The position numbers and the translations under genes are program-made. The notes beneath the pieces were generated by a model. It made no database searches and had not been told where the DNA came from. It saw only the letters and a program-made list of their open reading frames with translations. From Membranipora membranacea (taxonomy: Eukaryota > Bryozoa > Gymnolaemata > Cheilostomatida > Membraniporidae): a stretch of 60,000 bases of DNA. Positions 59,987 through 60,000 of the stretch are shown here, in pieces. Position 1 is the first letter of the stretch, and each line of letters begins with the position of its first letter. The stretch is from the NCBI GenBank assembly GCA_914767715.1, contig OU612073.1, positions 12,836,001 to 12,896,000 of the forward strand, given 5' to 3'.

Positions 59987-60000
59987 CTGCAAGAATAAAT

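Overview
The window is animal (metazoan) nuclear DNA, AT-rich and repeat-laden. Genes are split into short exons by introns with GT..AG borders, and there is no operon structure. The proteins (ASCC3, SUEL-type and C-type lectins, a chitin-binding-like domain) and the variety of DNA transposons suggest a marine invertebrate, for example a non-vertebrate deuterostome or a cnidarian. The sequence alone does not fix the phylum.

Layout. (1) 1251-2752 (+): the last four recognisable exons of the helicase gene ASCC3. (2) 2.9-9.1 kb: gene-free, with a tRNA-derived SINE head, a half-copy of a foldback MITE and an array of about 237-bp units. (3) 9134-16796 (+): a four-exon gene for a secreted, probably GPI-anchored SUEL-type lectin. 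Its 5.7-kb first intron carries a TA-flanked element with a tRNA-like core and a 4.06-kb foldback element, which itself contains a hAT-type MITE. (4) 18372-20227 (+): a four-exon gene for a secreted PAN/apple + C-type lectin protein with a QPD motif. (5) 20867-22420 (-): a small secreted protein with a chitin-binding (CBM14-like) cysteine domain. Genes 3-5 form a neighbourhood of extracellular binding proteins. (6) 22.5-30.5 kb: no genes; foldback elements and dispersed repeats.

(7) 30.5-39.8 kb: a degraded mobile-element nest on the minus strand. It holds a retroelement integrase remnant, a DUF7869-like fragment, a LINE 3' end, a MULE transposase end and a CCHC knuckle fragment, bracketed by two diverged direct repeats. 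(8) 39.97-40.38 kb: a 36-bp minisatellite with one flipped unit. (9) 41.15-43.41 kb (-): an unassigned multi-exon gene with consistent splice phases. (10) 46.2-48.4 kb (-): a broken hAT transposase gene; 49.7-51.3 kb (-): a broken EnSpm/CACTA transposase gene with an internal 32-bp inverted duplication. (11) 54.5-55.5 kb: two TIR/foldback MITEs with 9-11-bp target duplications. (12) 56.5-60 kb: a 31-36-bp tandem array, a SINE, and two exons of a DUF4806-like gene (-) whose intron holds a second copy of the tRNA-bearing TIR element.

No CRISPR array, rRNA or convincing intact tRNA gene was seen. The most unusual pattern is that tRNA-derived Pol III sequence recurs inside elements with DNA-transposon-style inverted ends: two copies of one family, plus both arms of the 4-kb foldback element.
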